Made by a program: the position numbers and the translations under genes. From the NCBI GenBank assembly GCA_039000515.1, contig JBCFYV010000100.1:35556024-35620023 (forward strand): a stretch of DNA of 64,000 bases, read 5' to 3'. Numbering within the stretch: position 1 is the stretch's first letter; each line of letters begins with the position of its first letter. This stretch comes from Timema cristinae (lineage: Eukaryota; Arthropoda; Insecta; Phasmatodea; Timematidae). A model generated the notes under the pieces. The model was not told the DNA's origin, made no database searches, and saw nothing but the letters and a program-made list of their open reading frames with translations. Below are positions 48,120 through 59,002 of the stretch, piece by piece.

Positions 48120-48545
48120 TAAAAAGTGATTTATAATCTCATCTTATTACAATTAGGGGAAGAAACATTTGGAAAGATTTGTGATGCTGTAGGAAAAAAA
48201 AAAGATAATAAAAGTGGACAGCTCATGGGACTAATGAAGAAATTTTAAGAAGATTCGATGAAAAAAAAAAGAACCTTTCTCCAGGTGATTCTAAAAAGAA
48301 AGATGAACTAGATGGATAACATTATGAGAAGACGCTACTTATTTAGTGATGTAGAAGACAAAGTGGAAGAGAAAAGGGGAAACTGGAAGATTATGAATGA
48401 AACTGATTAATGACCTTAAACAAGGAAGTAAGATTAAGTTTGAGGATATAAAAAAGGAATATGCTGATAAAGAAGAAATACTGGAGGGCATTGGACTTGT
48501 CGGAATACAGAACACCTAAAAACAGATATCTACATATTCTTTAAA
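48120..48545 (+). other. Purine-rich segment, possible coding relic
   Basis: The stretch is A/G-rich with short frames rich in Lys, Glu and Met and many stops, as seen in decayed LINE ORFs. No motif is recognised and nothing firm can be claimed. Confidence 0.25.
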
Positions 48546-48552
48546 ATGAAAA

Positions 48553-48635
48553 ATGACACCTGGAAACACGGGAATCGAACTCAAGACCTTTAGCCTAGTA
48601 CGACAATACTCCAACCACAGAGCTATCCAGGGGTT
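48553..48635 (-). mobile_element. tRNA-like SINE head
   Basis: On the minus strand, an A-box-like GGATAGCTCTGTGG and a B-box-like GAGTTCGATTCCCG are spaced as in a tRNA. No acceptor-stem pairing was found, so it is more likely a SINE head than a tRNA gene. Confidence 0.5.
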
Positions 48636-48649
48636 GCCCGTTGTCCATC

Positions 48650-48730
48650 CGTGCCCATGGATAGGTTGGTGGTTATTGCGTTTGCGCATTAAGCAAAGGT
48701 TTCGGGTTCGACTCCCGTGTGCAGGTGCTA
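48650..48730 (+). mobile_element. tRNA-like SINE head, opposite orientation
   Basis: GGTTCGGGTTCGACTCCCG-like B box (GGGTTCGACTCCC) at about 48705, preceded by TTGGTGGTTATTGCG. It is adjacent to the opposite-strand head at 48553. Confidence 0.45.
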
Positions 48731-48734
48731 TTTA

Positions 48735-49802
48735 GATGTGGTTATAAACGTAATTAATAAATGTAATAGATTGGCTATTTAAAACAATCCATCGAGATAT
48801 CTGCATGTTAAGTAACTTATCCGCCACTAATCGTTGAAGTAATATAAAGTATGAGATTATGATAATTTTTACTGATAGTCAACAGAGGTCAGACATTAAC
48901 ATAATCCTGTAAATTGTGTTTTTGGCAAATGCAAACATTGACCTTTTCCCCCTAAAATGACGTCATCAAATAAAATATTTTTAAACTTACAATCATTTAG
49001 CTTGAAAATATAAGCTGTCATCTAACAAGCATATTTGTGCGATAATTATTTTTTAAGAATGTTCTTATTCTCTGTGAAAAAAAATCACACCTGTTAGTAT
49101 AGTCCGTTTTGTAAGCGAAAAATATCGTTCTCACACTATAAAAACAAACTGAATTAAATTAACCCAAATTATGTTGCTACACACGATTCCAATAAAACTA
49201 AAAAGTTTCTGTTAATGTCATGGTTTTGCTATAGTTTGTAGTCATTCCATACAGCATGATTACCCTATGGAATAACTTCACCTATCCCTGCACCTACTAG
49301 AATTGGGATTACAACGCCGCATTCTCTTCCAATATATATATATTCTATCGATATTAAAATGGAAACACTTGAACCCTATGGTAATGAAGAGATTCGATAT
49401 ACTATCTCGAATACATTTTATGAATATATTGACTTGATGTACAAATTTTAAGCAATTAGTTAAAGGAATTTATATATATTCGTTCAGTTGGGAGAGTAAC
49501 AATCTCACATAAAAAGAACCAAATTGCATTTAAAAAAAGGTTCTCTTCGTTGTTTTTGGCGTGATACATGACAAACAAATTGCGATTTTTCAGTGGTACC
49601 AAGTCTTAAAAACAACTTGCTCTACATCCAATTTAAATATTTATCCCTATTAAATAAATTTGTACATTTTTAAAGATTTGAAGATTCGAAACTGGATTTA
49701 AGATTCGAAAGAAAATTCAAGATTTGAATTCGATAGATATAGACTTATACCCATCTATAATTAAAGATCTTTATTATTTCGTATGATATGGAATGGAAGT
49801 TT
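48735..49802. other. No recognised feature
   Basis: AT-rich, with a short degenerate GATTCGAAA repeat near 49680-49735. Confidence 0.45.
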
Positions 49803-50080
49803 GGGATGAGGAGAAACAGGATTAGGAAAGAGTGGGAGTATATGAGATAGTAGAGGAAGCAAGACTGAGATGGCATGAGCTTGTAATGAGGATGGAGAAG
49901 GAGAGGATGTCAACAAGAATGATGGAAATGAAATGTGTAGGGAAAATACTCCAAGGAAAATCAAGAAATAGATGGGGGGGGGAGCAGATAACAGACCTAA
50001 TGCAAGTGAGAGGAGAAGAATGGTGGAAGGATAGAGAAAATGGTGGTACTTTACTAAATTGACCGGCCACAGGCTGAAAC
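49803..50080 (+). pseudogene. LINE (RTE-like) C-terminal fragment, frameshifted
   Basis: The frame from 49806 gives MRRNRIRKEWEYMR, then a shift near 49832 to GVYEIVEEARLRWHELVMRM, EERMS-type and GKSRNRWGGEQITDL residues ending in a stop at 50062. RRNRIRxEW ... RLRW-x-x-x-VMRM ... RWxxQ is the usual C-terminus of RTE-like LINE polyproteins. GH is replaced by HE. Overlapping minus frames at 49761-50148 are shadows. Confidence 0.75.
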
Positions 50081-50269
50081 AGTTGTTGATGATGGTTATA
50101 TTGGAGCAAAGTGTGAAATTTATTACTTTTAGCCACATGCTTATCCATAAATAGCTCTAATTATTTCTACCCATAGAATTAATAAATGTTAAATAAAGCA
50201 TCAAATACTGAACACTAAACTAACAAATGATAATATTACAGACGACCCAAAGAGACAGTGATATCTGTA

Positions 50270-50390
50270 CCGTCCAATTTTCACATGAATAGCCTTATTT
50301 GACATTTTGAAAAATTACTAGATCTACTTTCATGTATTAATACATCAAGCCATATGATCAGCAGATATATTGTTTATGGAATGCCTTTGT
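50270..50390 (+). mobile_element. Single-arm relative of the 15.65 kb fold-back
   Basis: It contains AAAAATTACTAGATCTAC, TCATGTATTAATACATCAAG and CATATGATCAGCAG, aligned with the 15.9 kb and 30.1 kb copies. Confidence 0.45.
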
Positions 50391-50399
50391 ATTTTCTTT

Positions 50400-52367
50400 A
50401 ATAAATAGCTTTTATTTTGTTGTAAATTATTTTTAATATACATTTATATTTACTAATTTTAAGATGGTAGAGTTACTATTAAATAAGAATTTAAAAGAAC
50501 AGGAACTTTAATTTTTCTCTAACTGGAACAAGAACCAGAACTGATAAGAATTTGTTTGACACCATGTATCATGGATATTATCACTAACAATAAAATAACA
50601 ATAATATTTTGGTAAAACAATATAGATTTTTTTCCTGTGGTTTTTTTTCTTGTAAAATGCCCTTTCTATGAAAATTGGTCTGTAGCAACAATTATGTCAG
50701 ATTGGGTGTCTTCACATATTTGCTCATAATATTTATTTGTGACAACTTATTGACTAGAGTTAATAAATAGTTTACCCAGCATAGCACTGGATATTTTTTA
50801 CACAATAATTAATACTATCACGAATAATACTTTTGTAGCTCGAGACACTTAGAAAAAAAAATACACTTCTTAAAAGTTTCCAATAAATTCATTCATTTTT
50901 CTTGGTATAAATTTTGCAGGACTTGTGTAAAATTACTCTCCATACGAAAATGTGAATGTCTGGCAATAATTTAGCACTTGAATTGAAGGTTTTCTATAAA
51001 TTAACTTCCATTTGACACATTTAAATTCGTATATGATAATATTTTTTTTAAAAAAAATCATTCATTGTTTAAAAAAAATCTCTTTTTATGAATAGAATAC
51101 ACTAACTATTAAATAAATTCACCACTATTCAATGTATATTTGGTTAAATGGGTTAAACCTTAATTGGTTCATGGCACTAAGAGTGTCAGATTCTTGAGCC
51201 ACATTACACTTCAGAACGAAAAGTCATCCAATTTTTTAAGCTTGTATCTAAGCTACTTTTAAGTAGTTTGTCTGTAACACAATTTATTTGCTCACCAAAG
51301 TTGATTTCGCGTGTTAGAATGGTAAACCTTGTTAAATAATAGTAGCCCCACCCCGTTCTGCCCGTTTTGAACCGACTTGGTTCCCAAATTGTATCCAAAA
51401 GATAAAGACTAACACGGTAATCTGCTGTAAAGAAGTGGCAGTCATTGTGTAAGTCTAGGATTTTAATTTCTAACATTTTTATCAATTTAAAAAAAAAGTG
51501 TTTTAAAGTGGATGGAAAGCTTTAAGTGTTTCTCAACTTTTGATTTTACTTAGCAAACCCTTTTCGATCAAATAAATAGAAGTCCGTGACTCCCTCGCGT
51601 TTCATAAAAGAGTTTAGTTTCTTTCTCTCTCTCTTTTTTTTTTAGATGCTGTAAAGCTTTTTCGAACTTCTTCCTTCATATAATGGAAAACTTGTAAAAA
51701 AAAACTTTGCTCTTAATCCATTCAATAAAAATTGATTTTAAAATACACGTCCATAATCAATTAAATGAACCCTTTTCAGATAAGTACATCTTTAGGTAGA
51801 GTTATAATGTTCTTTTGAAGACAAGGAAATGTTTTGGCTGCCAGGGATGAGATTAGTTTTCAGAATTGGTATTAAAATTGGTTTTAAAAGTTTTACTTTC
51901 TTTCGAAATGCCACCACACCTTTTCGGATGATTTCTCTTGGGTGGTTTCAATAAAATCCAAAACAACAAACTCGTCAAGTTTTTTTTATGTGATTCATCT
52001 ATAGCATTGTTTCTCAATCTGTGGTACGTGAACTCAAAGAGGTGTGCAAAATACCATTGTGTTTTATTAGTTATAAAATATATATGTTTTTAAATAATAA
52101 ATATGATAAACAAATTGTTGTGGATTTATACGTAATGCAAAGGATCTTTATAAGCTCTTATTCTTTTCAATCAAGGCTTTGTTTATCCTACCACTAGGCC
52201 TTATTAAAATGTGGAACAATAGTTTATACGTTACAAAATAGCAGGTTAATAATTATTTCTATAGAGGACTGAATTGGTTAGGTTATGGGCTCGAAATGGG
52301 TATGTAACTGGCTAAAGTTGGAAAAACACTGGTCCAGAAAACTTTACCCTAAAAAATTTAAATTGAC
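50400..52367. other. Long AT-rich stretch without recognised features
   Basis: No SINE, TIR or coding signal. The 93-codon minus frame at 51204-51485 has no recognisable domain. Confidence 0.45.
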
Positions 52368-52915
52368 CCACTTTGGTTGTCGAATGGTCTAAGGCGTCAC
52401 TCTCGTAACAGAGTAGATTGCCTGTGATGGAGAGATTGGATTCAAATCCCGCTTGGGTCTACTGAGAGTGGTTTTTCCTAATTGGTTTTCCCCCTATCTT
52501 CCAATCAAATGCGGGTACATTTGATCTTAATCCAACCTTACTAGTATTAGCACCGCGTATTACTACCCGTTCGGGTTGTACGCACTTACACTAATGTGTA
52601 ATGGTAGGGTGATTGTGAGATGAAATGAAGGACCTACAGTTTAACGTGGAATCCGAACCACGGTGGAGGCCTGGCATTCCCCACATTCACAAGATGTCTT
52701 GTCAGAGGTGAAGGAAGGGTTTAGGCAATCAGATAAATCTGTGCCGGGACCGAGGTTTGAACCTTGGACCCCCAGCACAGAGGTCTGACACCTTACCCCT
52801 AGACCGCCAGGTCACTTTCAACTCTACTCTCCCTAACGCGTTATAATAACAAGTAGGCCTACATATGCGTATAATCTGGACGGTTAGTAAGACGCTGTGT
52901 GAAAATCATTAAAAC
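52368..52915 (+). mobile_element. SINE B split by a SINE A
   Basis: 5' piece: CCCACTTTGGTTGTCGAATG and GGATTCAAATCCCGC. 3' piece after 52815: CTCTCCCTAACGC, then ATAATCTGGACGGTTAGTAA and GACGCTGTG. Confidence 0.8.
52545..52815 (-). mobile_element. SINE A, nested in SINE B
   Basis: Complete head and body, with a tail of only one or two triplets. It splits the SINE B at 52368-52915. Confidence 0.88.
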
Positions 52916-52990
52916 GGGTCTCTTATTCTTGTTTAAAATTAAATCTTTTACCTATTATCTTAATGTCCATCCACTTGTGTCGAATACATT

Positions 52991-52996
52991 TTTATT
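52991..52996 (-). terminator. Poly(A) signal of the pentraxin gene
   Basis: AATAAA on the minus strand, in the context TCAATAAAAATG, about 75 bases after the stop codon. This is a normal distance for cleavage near 52970. Confidence 0.7.
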
Positions 52997-53069
52997 GATA
53001 AAAATAGCAAAGTTAAAAACAAGAGGATAAAAAAGAGGGGAAGGGGGTACAAATGTTGCCTTTTCATCC

Positions 53070-53411
53070 CTAGAAGTCGCCGCATACCGGCCTAGCCTCG
53101 GCAATGACAGCGCCCCCAAATACCGCGACAGGCGTCCTCGTCCACGAAACCAGTACACTTCTCTTGTCTGAGACCGGCGCCCCCCTGCGGGCCACGCAGT
53201 CGCTGTAGCTTCTGACGATGAGCTCATGGTCGGGGGGGTTCACCTCCAGCTCGTTTCCGTGGGGGCGGCCCGAAGGCCGAAGGTGGGCGCCGCTCACCAG
53301 GTTGAAGCCGAACACCTCGCCCTCGATTCCGTCGTCCAGGCCCTTGTCGAAGTCTGTGTACTCCTGCCCCACCACCACGTCGCCGCCTCCAGGGATGCGC
53401 AGCCCTCTTAG
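53070..53411 (-). CDS. Pentraxin exon c (terminal exon)
   Basis: The acceptor TTGTTCCAG precedes CTAAGAGGG. The exon encodes 113 residues and a TAG stop at 53072-53070. [19 protein letters not shown] corresponds to the GG-x-LVLGQE region of pentraxins, followed by GEVFGFNLV. The rest ([10 protein letters not shown] ... ARPVCGDF) is a C-terminal extension with two cysteines that may pair. An overlapping plus-strand open frame of 76 residues at 53218-53448 is a shadow of this GC-rich exon. Confidence 0.85.
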   Translation of the reverse strand, partial: LRGLRIPGGGDVVVGQEYTDFDKGLDDGIEGEVFGFNLVSGAHLRPSGRPHGNELEVNPPDHELIVRSYSDCVARRGAPVSDKRSVLVSWTRTPVAVFGGAVIAEARPVCGDF

Positions 53412-56400
53412 CTGGAACAACGCATTGACATTTCCTAGAGCTCGCTGATTTATTCCGTTCACGATAGTTTATTACAGTTGAAAAAAATTATTAGGAAAAA
53501 AACAAACCAGTCGCTTTGATAAGTGATGTCACTTTAGATCATTTGTCGAAATGATGTACTAGACTTGCAAGGCGGATGAATATTTAAAATTAGTGTGTGT
53601 GTGTTTTTTTTCAAACTCAGAATAGGTCAGGATTACGGTTAACGCTATTTCGCCATATCTGTGTGTTTTAAGGCGTGTAATAATATTTAGCATCGCGTCT
53701 TACTACCCATTCGGGTTATACGCTTTAAGTAATAATTACGTTAATGTATTTAGGAATTGGGAAGGTCGAATTAGAGGAAGTGAACCCGCATTTGCGTGGA
53801 GGGAGAGTGGAAAACCATTTAGGAAAAACCACCCCTAGTTCACCCGAATGAGATTCGAACCTTAATCTTTCCGTCCTCAGCAGTCGAGCTCAACATGACA
53901 AGCGCGTTAGCTAACTACGCCACCAAGGCGGGTTTTTAAGGCGTGTAAACCTATAAATATCGAAATTCCTATTTCTCTAAAAATCAGCTTGTTAGGTAAA
54001 TATTGAAAACTTTCTTAACAACATAAAGTATATTAAAAATAATAATCTATATTTAAGATATGTTGAACTTGTTTTATAAAACATCTATCTAATATATAAT
54101 AAAACTCTAAGGTATGTCTGTACATTCAAATTTTTTAGTACAGCCAAAGTTCCTTATAAACAACGTTAATAAGACCAGAAATATATTTTTAGAGTGTGTG
54201 TCTATTTATTTGTTGCCAGTAAACTCAAAAAGTACTCATCAAATCGGATCCAAACGAGACTTCTTCTGATGTACGCCTTTTTTTTCTTCTTAGGACAGGT
54301 TAAATATACCGTCATTTTGGTTGGAAGAAAAGTTTAGAAAATTTAAACATAGTTCTTTGATAACAGTTTTATCATATTATTTGTGTTATTTTATATATTG
54401 CCCCCTTGCCCTACACCACGCTGATTGTCCCTCGTGTCGTGTTGTCTCCTAATTGCCCTACACCACGTTGATTGTCCATCGTGTCGTGTTGTCCCCTAAT
54501 TGGCTGTCTTTTGTGTTATTATTATTATTAGCACCGCGTCTTACTACCCATTCGGGTTATACGCACTTACGCTAATGTGTAATGGTAGGGTGATTGTGAG
54601 ATGAAATGGAGGACCTACAGTTTAACGTGGAATCCGAACCACGGTGGAGGCCTGGCATTCCCCACATTCACAAGTTGTGATTAATACACGTCTTGTCAGA
54701 GGTGAAGGAAGGGTTTGGTAATCAGATAAATCTTTGCCGGGACCGAGGATTGAACCCCGGCCGCCAGCATAGAAGTCTGACACCTTACCCCTAGACCACC
54801 AGGTCACCTCTTTTGTGTTGTGTTGTCCCCTAATTGCCCTACGCCACGCTGATTGTCCATCGTGTGGTGTTGTCCCCTAATTGCCCTACACCACGCTGAC
54901 AGTCCCTCGTGTTGTGTTGTCCCCTAATTGCCCTACACCACGCTGACAGTCCCTCGTGTCGTGTTGTCCCCTAATGGCCCTCCACCACGCTGATTGTCCA
55001 TCGTGTGGTGTAGTCCCCTAATTGCCCTACACCACGCTGACAGTCCCTCGTGTTGTATTGTCCCCTAATTGCCCTACACCACGCTGATTGTCCATCGTGT
55101 GGTGTTGTCCCCTAATTGCCCTACACCACGCTGACAGTCCCTCGTGTTGTGTTGTCCCCTAATTGCCCTACACCACGCTGATTGTCCATCGTGTTGTGTT
55201 GTCCCCTAATTGCCCTACACCACGCTGACAGTCCCTCGTGTCGTGTTGTCCCCTAATGGCCCTCCACCACGCTGATTGTCCATCGTGTTGTGTTGTCCCC
55301 TAATTGCCCTACACCACGCTGACAGTCCCTCGTGTCGTGTTGTCCCCTAATGGCCCTCCACCACGTTGTACGCTACCTGCCAGTTGTCGCCAGCTGCCCT
55401 CAGCCTGCCATTCACATGAAGGCCCCACTTGCCCTCACTCCCGCTCCACGCCTGACACACTTGGTACCACCTGCCGGTCTCCACGTGCATAGCCACGTCC
55501 ATTACCTCGTGGCCCAACACCTCCAGGTGGATAGAGGGGAAGGGAGGAGGGGTCAACCACGACCTGATCAGTCGTTCCTTCTCATCCTCTGGAAACAAAA
55601 TCAGAATAAAATCATCATAGTATTTGTTCTAAAATAAATATTGTTTGGGGTCTCCCTTAACAATCTCATAGTTAAAAAAAAATAGTATGGTTACCGTGTG
55701 CATGGTATTTTATTGAGATCTCATTAATAAATAATTTAAACTATAATAAACAGCATAGGTGGGATTGGCGTTTGGGAACATTTTATTTGATAGATTATTG
55801 TGTTGGGAAATGCCAGGCCTCCACCGTGGTTCGGATTCCACGTTAAACTGTAGGTCCTCCATTTCATCTCATAATCACCCTACCATTACACATTAGCGTA
55901 AGAGCGTATAACCCGAACGGGTAGTAAGACGCGGTGCTAATAATAATAATTATTATTATTATTGTGTTAGGCACTTTCGAGTCGACAAAAAATAATTGTA
56001 AAGAGGTGGATTGAGCATCGTTGACTCAATTAGAAGGAATTGTAAACAGATGGATCGGGCATCGTTGACTCAATTAGAAGGAATTGTAAACAGCTGGATC
56101 GGGCATTGTTGACTCAATCAGAAGGAATTGTAAACAGATGGATTGGGCATCGTTGACTCAATTAGTAGGAATTGTAAACAGATGGATCGGGCATCGTTGG
56201 CTCAATTAGAAGGAATTGTAAACAGCTGGATCGGGCATTGTTGACTCAATTAGTAGGAATTGTAAACAGATGGATCGGGCATCGTTGACTCAATTAGAAG
56301 GAATTGTAAACAGCTGGATCGGGCATCGTTGACTCAATTAGAAGGAATTGTAAACAGATGGATCGGGCATTGTTGACTCAATTAGAAGGAATTGTAAACA

Positions 56401-58968
56401 GCTGGATCGGGCATTGTTGACTCAATTAGAAGGAATTGTAAACAGATGGATCGGGCATCGTTGACTCAATTAGAAGGAATTGTAAACAGCTGGATCGGGC
56501 ATTGTTGACTCAATTATAAGGAATTGTAAACAGATGGATCGGGCATTGTTGACTCAATTAGAAGGAATTGTAAACAGCTGGATCGGGCATTGTTGACTCA
56601 ATTATAAGGAATTGTAAACAGCTGGATCGGGCATCGTTGACTCAATTAGAAGTAATTGTAAACAGCTGGATCGGGCATTGTTGACTCAATTAGAAGTAAT
56701 TGTAAACAGCTGGATCGGGCATTTTTGACTCAATTATAAGGAATTATGAATAGGTTTCATAAAGCTGGCTACTCATCCCGTTTTATCTTACAAATTTAAT
56801 AAAGTGTAATTGAAGTATTTTATTATAATTATAAATTTAGTTTCGAAACGTAGCGTATGTTGATCTGTTTAGCTGTTTCTTAAATCGTATTTGTAATGTT
56901 GACCTTGCATTAGTAAAACGTAACTTATCTACCATTTCCTTAGTATGCCTACATAATAAATAATATATATAAGGTGATCAACAAGATATACTATGTCTTG
57001 TTGATCGCCTTATATTTATAATTTCGAAAAAATGCACTTATCTCGTGACTCCTTTGTATCGCGTGAGCAACCTATCCTGCTTGCCAACCGTGCGTTGTGC
57101 CTATCGTTCAAGGTGTCAATTGCAAGGCTTGCTCTCTCTATCGCATCATCTTGTTAATCACAATAATCACTATTAATACATACATTTTAAACCAGATTGT
57201 TCAAAAAAAAAATTAATTCAAATTTTCTAAACTGAAATATTTTTAACTATCTTACAATTATTTATTAATACAAATAAAAACGTATTATTTTTTAACATGG
57301 AAAACTATTCTGAAATTCCCAATCTGAATTTAATCTTCAAGGTCGATTTCCAAAAAATTCCCATTTAAATAATATTTCGTGAGTAAACTAACCTTTAATT
57401 TATTTATTTTAGATAAATAAAGATACTATATTATTATTATTGATAGTGTAAAATGGTCTTCAGATACAAATTTTCAACCAAATTATTAGAGGTGTTTTCA
57501 AAACAATCAGTCTTAGTTAACTACTATTTAGTGATTTTTTTTAATAAAAAACAATACCTATTAAAAATGCAACCAACTTAGCAGATAAAAAATTTGAACC
57601 AAATCGCTAAAGCTATTTTTTTTAAATATTATAATTTAAAAAAAATCGCTAAAGCATTTTTTTTAAATATTATAATTAAAAAGCTGCCATCACTTAACTA
57701 CCCATAGCCGCCCGCCCCGCCAACCCCCCCCCCCCAAAAAAAGACAAACAAGCAAAGTCTTTGTTTGCCATATTTATGTCAAACAATCCCCAGATAAACA
57801 TTTTAAGCAAAATCATTATAACCATTTTCTTAATAATTCATAAAAAAAATTTAAATCACTCATCAGTAAACGACCCTTTATCGTATTTTTTACCCTAAAC
57901 CAGGTATATAGGGTTATTCTTTTTGTCAAACACTCCCAAGAAACCCATTTGGAACCAAGTATTTAATGTAATTTTTAAAATATTTCCCGTTTTTGAAAGA
58001 ACAGTCATCGGTAAACTAACCATAAATGTGTGTCTACCCAAAAAACAAACATACATTATTATTGTAATGTCAAACACTCCCAAAATAACTATTTGAAACC
58101 AATTATCTAGGGTATTTTTTTTAATATTTCATATTTTTTAAAAACCAATCTTTAGTAAACTACACATAAATGAGTGTTTACCCCGTTAAATAAGTGAATT
58201 ACCTGGATGTGGATCATGAAAATACACACTTATTGTATTACTTATTTTCATAGGCTAGTGATTGATTTATTTGAGATATTTAACTTCATATTTTTAAACA
58301 AAGTTTATGAATTTTGGTAGGACAAAAGGACTTAAAAGATATTTATTGGTAGGAAAATCGGTATATAGATTGCGGCTTCGATATTGAAAATTTGTAGACT
58401 TAAATATGATAATACATAACCTTCGAAGTAAACGTAGTTTTTTTTGTGTGTAAAAAACTGATTTAATAGAACTCCAGAAATTGATGTCTAACTATACTGT
58501 AGGTATTTTTTTAAATTGCGGCATCCCTCTTTGAATATTTTTATAAATTTAAAACTTTTGGACACAACCCACATGTATAAGCTTACCTTTAAAGAGAGGG
58601 AAAACCCAGAAAATTGTGTTCGGTAGCATTTCAAAAATTACTGTCGAAGGGTATTTTTTTATTTGTTTCTATCACCGCGTCTTACTACCTGTTGGTGACC
58701 TGGTGGTCTTGGGGTAAGGTGTCAGACTTCTGTGCTGGGGGTCCACGGTTCAATCCTTGGTCCCGGCACAGATTTATCTGATTACCAAACCCTTCCTTTA
58801 CCTCTGACAAGACGTGTATTAATCACAACTTGTGAATGTGGGGAATGCCAGGCCTCCACCGTGGTTCGGATTCCACTTTAAACTGTAGGTCCTCCATTTC
58901 ATCTCACAATCACCCTACCATTACACATTAGCGTAAGTACGTATAACCCGAACGGGTAGTAAGATGCA

Positions 58969-59002
<34 letters not shown>

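Larger units (their letters stand above)
53412..55376 (-). other. Pentraxin intron between exons b and c
   Basis: This interval of about 1.97 kb holds a full SINE B (53681-53933), AT-rich filler, a 47-bp minisatellite and a SINE A nested inside that minisatellite. Confidence 0.75.

Noticed and set aside
49761..50148. Minus-strand frames of 125 and 108 residues
   Set aside because: They oppose the LINE C-terminal fragment, whose plus-strand peptide has the recognisable motif.
53218..53448. Plus-strand 76- and 61-residue frames
   Set aside because: Shadows of the GC-rich terminal pentraxin exon on the minus strand.
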